NCBI GenBank assembly: GCA_012512495.1
Contig: JAAZEC010000116.1
Span: 1 to 8,152, forward strand
Source of the DNA: Erysipelothrix sp.
GTDB lineage: Bacteria > Bacillota_I > Bacilli_A > Erysipelotrichales > Erysipelotrichaceae
Length of the DNA: 8,152 nucleotides
Reading direction: 5' to 3'
Shown: one piece after another, positions 5,589 through 8,152 of the stretch
Layout: the number at the start of each line of letters is the position of its first letter
How positions within the stretch are numbered: the stretch's first letter is position 1
The notes under the pieces: generated by a model
Databases searched by the model: none
What the model was told of the DNA's origin: nothing
What the model saw: the letters and a program-made list of their open reading frames with translations, nothing else
Program-made: the position numbers and the translations under genes

Positions 5589-6536
5589 ATGAACGATGCG
5601 GCACGCGATATAATTCTTGTCACAGGCATGTCTGGGGCAGGTAAAACGACCACCATGTCTATCTTTGAGGACATGGGCTATTTAATCATTGATAATTTAC
5701 CATCACAGCTTCTCGTTCAGTTTAATGAATTATGGACGCAAGAAAAGGACTTACCTCATCGCCGAATTGTGATAGGGGTGCGTCTTTTTGAGTTTCCTGC
5801 CTTCGCTAAAAGCATTGAATTAAATGGCATTAACCCCCGAATTGTTTTCTTGAACTGTTCCGATGATGAGCTAAGACGCCGCTACAAGTACAACCGGCGG
5901 ACTCACCCACTCATCATTACCAATCAGGCACAGACTATCGATGAAGCAATTGAAAAGGAACGCGAAATTTTCGGGGAGTATGAAGCAGCGGCTCAAATCA
6001 CCATCGACACAACCTTTACCAATAAGAGTGACCTCATTGATATCTATGAGGATCAGTTGAACTTCAAGTTCTATTTAAGTACCCGGATCGTGTTTCAATC
6101 CTTTGGCTATCGCTATGGTTTGCCCCTCGATGCTGATTATGTGTTCGATGTTCGCTTCCTAGACAACCCATATTACGATGAGGACCTGCGCCTATTGACA
6201 GGCAAAGACCACAAGGTTCGTGATTATGTCCTCAACGATGAAAAGACCGGACCCTTCATGGAAAGACTCATCGCCCTGTTAGATGATGTGCTCAAAGAGA
6301 GTTTGAACATGGATCGTGGTGTTATAAATATCGCGATCGGTTGTACCGGTGGTCAACATCGCTCGGTCGTGTTAGCCAATTATCTAGCAGCTCACTACTC
6401 CTCCACAGACAAGGCTCTGATGGGTCAAAACCCTGAACAGAAACCCAATGTGGGTTCCTACCACAGGGATATAGATAAGAATCAGCGGGATGTCGTTGAC
6501 CGGCATCAGCGCAAGATTGAGAAGATTCGTGATTAA
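5589..6536 (+). CDS. rapZ: RapZ/YvcJ-family nucleotide-binding protein
   Basis: This is a P-loop ATP/GTP-binding protein of the RapZ (YvcJ) family. In E. coli RapZ is an RNA-binding adaptor that controls GlmS, hence amino-sugar synthesis. In B. subtilis the orthologue YvcJ hydrolyses nucleotides and affects competence. The role in this organism is therefore not settled. The product is 315 aa, with the Walker A GMSGAGKT at 13-20, the family motif IDNLP at 34-38, and the C-terminal signature GCTGGQHRS at 251-259. The family's closing HRD is at 292-294. It is somewhat longer than the ~290-295 aa I expect: there are extra polar residues before HRD (about 272-291) and a charged 21-residue tail after it. 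The spacing with yvcK (8-base overlap) and whiA is the standard Bacillota arrangement. Confidence 0.94.
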   Translation: MNDAARDIILVTGMSGAGKTTTMSIFEDMGYLIIDNLPSQLLVQFNELWTQEKDLPHRRIVIGVRLFEFPAFAKSIELNGINPRIVFLNCSDDELRRRYKYNRRTHPLIITNQAQTIDEAIEKEREIFGEYEAAAQITIDTTFTNKSDLIDIYEDQLNFKFYLSTRIVFQSFGYRYGLPLDADYVFDVRFLDNPYYDEDLRLLTGKDHKVRDYVLNDEKTGPFMERLIALLDDVLKESLNMDRGVINIAIGCTGGQHRSVVLANYLAAHYSSTDKALMGQNPEQKPNVGSYHRDIDKNQRDVVDRHQRKIEKIRD

Positions 6537-7497
6537 GGTCGTTGTCATTGGTGGCGGCACTGGCTCCGCAACTATGTTGCGAGGGCTTAAGACGCTGGAC
6601 CAGCTACACCTAACCTCCATTGTCACGGTGGCCGATAGTGGTGGCAGTACCGGAAGAATCCGGGATCGCTATCATTTGCCAGCCATGGGTGATATCCGTA
6701 ACGTCATGAGCGCCTTGGGCGAATCCGAATCGCTTTTAACCTCACTGATGGACTATCGATTTGAAGATGTCAGAGTACCAGGCGAGGGTCGGGATGTTGG
6801 AGGACACAACCTTGGCAACTTGATCTTGACGGCACTTATCCAGAAGTTTGGTAACATGAACACGGCTATTGGTGAGATTTCCAAGATCCTTAAAGTCAAA
6901 GGTGATATTATTCCTTCTACGACCCAGACCATCCAGCTGTATGCTCAGATGATCGATGGCACGATTGTCATGGGAGAGGATAATATACCAAAGGATCGCA
7001 ACCAGATAGAGAAGGTGTTCTATACGGAACAGGTGGAGGCCACGCCCAAAGCCGTTTCTGCCATTAGGGACGCGGATGTGATTGTCTTAGGGATTGGTTC
7101 GCTCTATACCAGCATCTTGCCTAATATTATTATTGAAGGTATCAAGGAAGCGATTCAACAGGCTGAGGCCAAAGTCATCTACTACTGTAATGTCATGACC
7201 CAGCTTGGTGAGACCGATCTCTATAGCATTGAGGATCATGTGCGGGCCATTGAGAAACATGGTAACTTCGAATTGGACGCGGTCGTCATCGCTAGTGATG
7301 TGATCCCCTTCGAGTTGCGTGAGATTTACAAGACAGAACTCAGTGTCCCGGTCAAATCGGATGGTACCAAGCAAAACTTCGCGAAGTATCGTTATCCACT
7401 CTTAACCTTTGAGAACAATCAAGTTCGACACGACCCGCTGCTAATTGCCAGAAGCTTCATGCATCTGCTGAGGCAGCTCCAGATAACAGGTGATTAA
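6529..7497 (+). CDS. yvcK: YvcK/GlmR, gluconeogenesis factor (CofD-like fold)
   Basis: YvcK-family proteins bind UDP-sugars. In B. subtilis the protein is needed for growth on gluconeogenic carbon sources and for normal cell-wall synthesis, where it stimulates GlmS. The family shares the CofD fold but is not a lactyl transferase. From the GTG at 6529 the product is 322 aa, near the usual 317, and begins MIKVVVIGGGTG, which matches the family N terminus. Other conserved blocks are TVADSGGSTGR (33-43), MGDIRN (53-58), GHNLGNL, LGIGSLYTS (187-195) and CNVMTQ. The in-frame ATG at 6490 would add 13 residues with no family match, so I prefer GTG. A weak GAGAAG (6519-6524) precedes it. The gene overlaps the rapZ end by 8 bases, suggesting translational coupling. 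Ile189 replaces the Pro usual in the GPGSLYTS motif. Confidence 0.93.
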   Translation: MIKVVVIGGGTGSATMLRGLKTLDQLHLTSIVTVADSGGSTGRIRDRYHLPAMGDIRNVMSALGESESLLTSLMDYRFEDVRVPGEGRDVGGHNLGNLILTALIQKFGNMNTAIGEISKILKVKGDIIPSTTQTIQLYAQMIDGTIVMGEDNIPKDRNQIEKVFYTEQVEATPKAVSAIRDADVIVLGIGSLYTSILPNIIIEGIKEAIQQAEAKVIYYCNVMTQLGETDLYSIEDHVRAIEKHGNFELDAVVIASDVIPFELREIYKTELSVPVKSDGTKQNFAKYRYPLLTFENNQVRHDPLLIARSFMHLLRQLQITGD

Positions 7498-8152
7498 ATG
7501 TCATTTTCCCTCGATGTAAAAAAAGAAATAGCGTCGTATGAATTGGAAGACAATCATGCGAAGGCTCAGTTGGCCAGCCTCATTCAAGCAGCCTTGAAAG
7601 AGGAGGTTGTTTTTGGAGAACCTTTTCGCCTATCGTTCTCACAGGTCTTCTTGGCCAAGCGCTATGTCCAGCTGTTGAAACAGCTCTATCAGGTAGAGTG
7701 CCAGATTGATTACGAGCAGAAACATAAGCTGACAAAGACCTCAACTACCTCTATTACTATTACGGAAAAGGTTAAAATGATTCTGGAAGATGTCGGGCTC
7801 TACAGCCGTGGTAAGATCCAGAAGAAGATACTGTTGTCGCGCATCACTAGTGATGAGGCAGTCCGTGCCTACTTGGCTGGCTGGTTTATGATCAAGGGTT
7901 CCATCAATGACCCCTCGACGGCTAACTATCATTTGGAGATTCGTTTCCTTGATGAGGAGACAGCTTCGTTCGTTCAAGATTTATTGAAGAAATTCTTCGT
8001 GAATGTGAAACTAACTAAGCGCCGCCATGAAATCGTTGCTTATCTTAAAGCTTCGGATCAGATTTCCGATGTGCTACGGCTAGTGGGTGCCCATCAGGCA
8101 CTGTTGACGTTTGAGGATATCCGGATTCATCGTGATTTCCATAACTCATTGA
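7498..8152 (+). CDS. whiA: WhiA, DNA-binding protein (3' end cut by window)
   Basis: WhiA proteins carry a degenerate LAGLIDADG homing-endonuclease-like N-terminal domain and a C-terminal helix-turn-helix. In Streptomyces WhiA is a sporulation regulator. In B. subtilis it is nucleoid-associated and affects cell division and chromosome segregation. The frame stays open to the window end, giving 218 complete codons of a usual ~310, so the helix-turn-helix is outside. The start MSFSLDVKKE, the block YLAGWFMIKGSI followed by NYHLEI, and VGAHQALL followed by FEDIRIHRD are family hallmarks. The LAGLIDADG-type acidic catalytic residue is not evident, as expected for a non-cutting protein. The ATG follows the yvcK stop directly, and AGGTGAT (7488-7494) inside the yvcK end is a near-ideal Shine-Dalgarno. 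In Bacillus crh follows; here that region is not visible. Confidence 0.95.
   Translation, partial: MSFSLDVKKEIASYELEDNHAKAQLASLIQAALKEEVVFGEPFRLSFSQVFLAKRYVQLLKQLYQVECQIDYEQKHKLTKTSTTSITITEKVKMILEDVGLYSRGKIQKKILLSRITSDEAVRAYLAGWFMIKGSINDPSTANYHLEIRFLDEETASFVQDLLKKFFVNVKLTKRRHEIVAYLKASDQISDVLRLVGAHQALLTFEDIRIHRDFHNSL

Noticed and set aside
6490..6492. ATG as yvcK start
   Set aside because: It would overlap rapZ by 47 bases and add 13 residues not found in the family; the GTG at 6529 gives a canonical N terminus.
7087..7374. Minus-strand open frame opposite yvcK
   Set aside because: It is fully inside conserved yvcK and has no supporting start signal or family resemblance.
7741..7977. Minus-strand open frame opposite whiA
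   Set aside because: The + strand here is clearly WhiA through the window end; the antisense frame is a by-product.

Overview
The window is a core-chromosome segment from a member of the Bacillota (low-to-medium GC Gram-positive bacteria). Base composition is moderate, roughly mid-40s % GC by eye. The gene order uvrA - hprK - lgt(-phosphatase) - trxB - rapZ/yvcJ - yvcK - whiA matches the conserved Bacillus/Clostridium cluster. Everything is on the + strand and the genes are tightly packed. I see no mobile element, CRISPR array, tRNA, rRNA or prophage signal. The Lgt-phosphatase fusion and the overall style would fit an Erysipelotrichia-like lineage, but that placement is an inference from memory and of low confidence.

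Layout. Bases 1-1967 hold the C-terminal two thirds of UvrA, the damage-recognition ATPase of nucleotide excision repair. Nine bases later comes hprK (1977-2936), the HPr kinase/phosphorylase of carbon catabolite repression. Bases 2937-3144 are non-coding but structured: two AT-rich hairpins with C-rich single strands, ending in a clear intrinsic terminator (3103-3135). A strong sigma-A-type promoter (3145-3173) then opens a second transcription unit. It holds lgt fused in frame to a PpaX/Gph-like HAD phosphatase (3202-4653), trxB (4629-5549), rapZ/yvcJ (5589-6536), yvcK (6529-7497) and the start of whiA (7498 to the window end). Within this unit genes overlap or lie 0-39 bases apart. A second, extended -10 promoter may sit just before rapZ.

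How the genes may work together. HprK dephosphorylates P-Ser-HPr with phosphate and releases pyrophosphate. In Bacillus a separate PpaX pyrophosphatase, encoded a little downstream, removes it. Here the phosphatase is welded to the cytoplasmic C terminus of the membrane enzyme Lgt, with all HAD catalytic residues intact. TrxB supplies thiol reduction. RapZ/YvcJ and YvcK belong to families tied to amino-sugar, cell-envelope and carbon control, and WhiA is a DNA-binding protein linked to division and chromosome functions.

Most of the window is ordinary housekeeping DNA. The points worth a second look are the Lgt-phosphatase fusion, the structured RNA element between hprK and lgt (whose C-rich motifs can pair with the hprK Shine-Dalgarno), and several substitutions at family-conserved positions.
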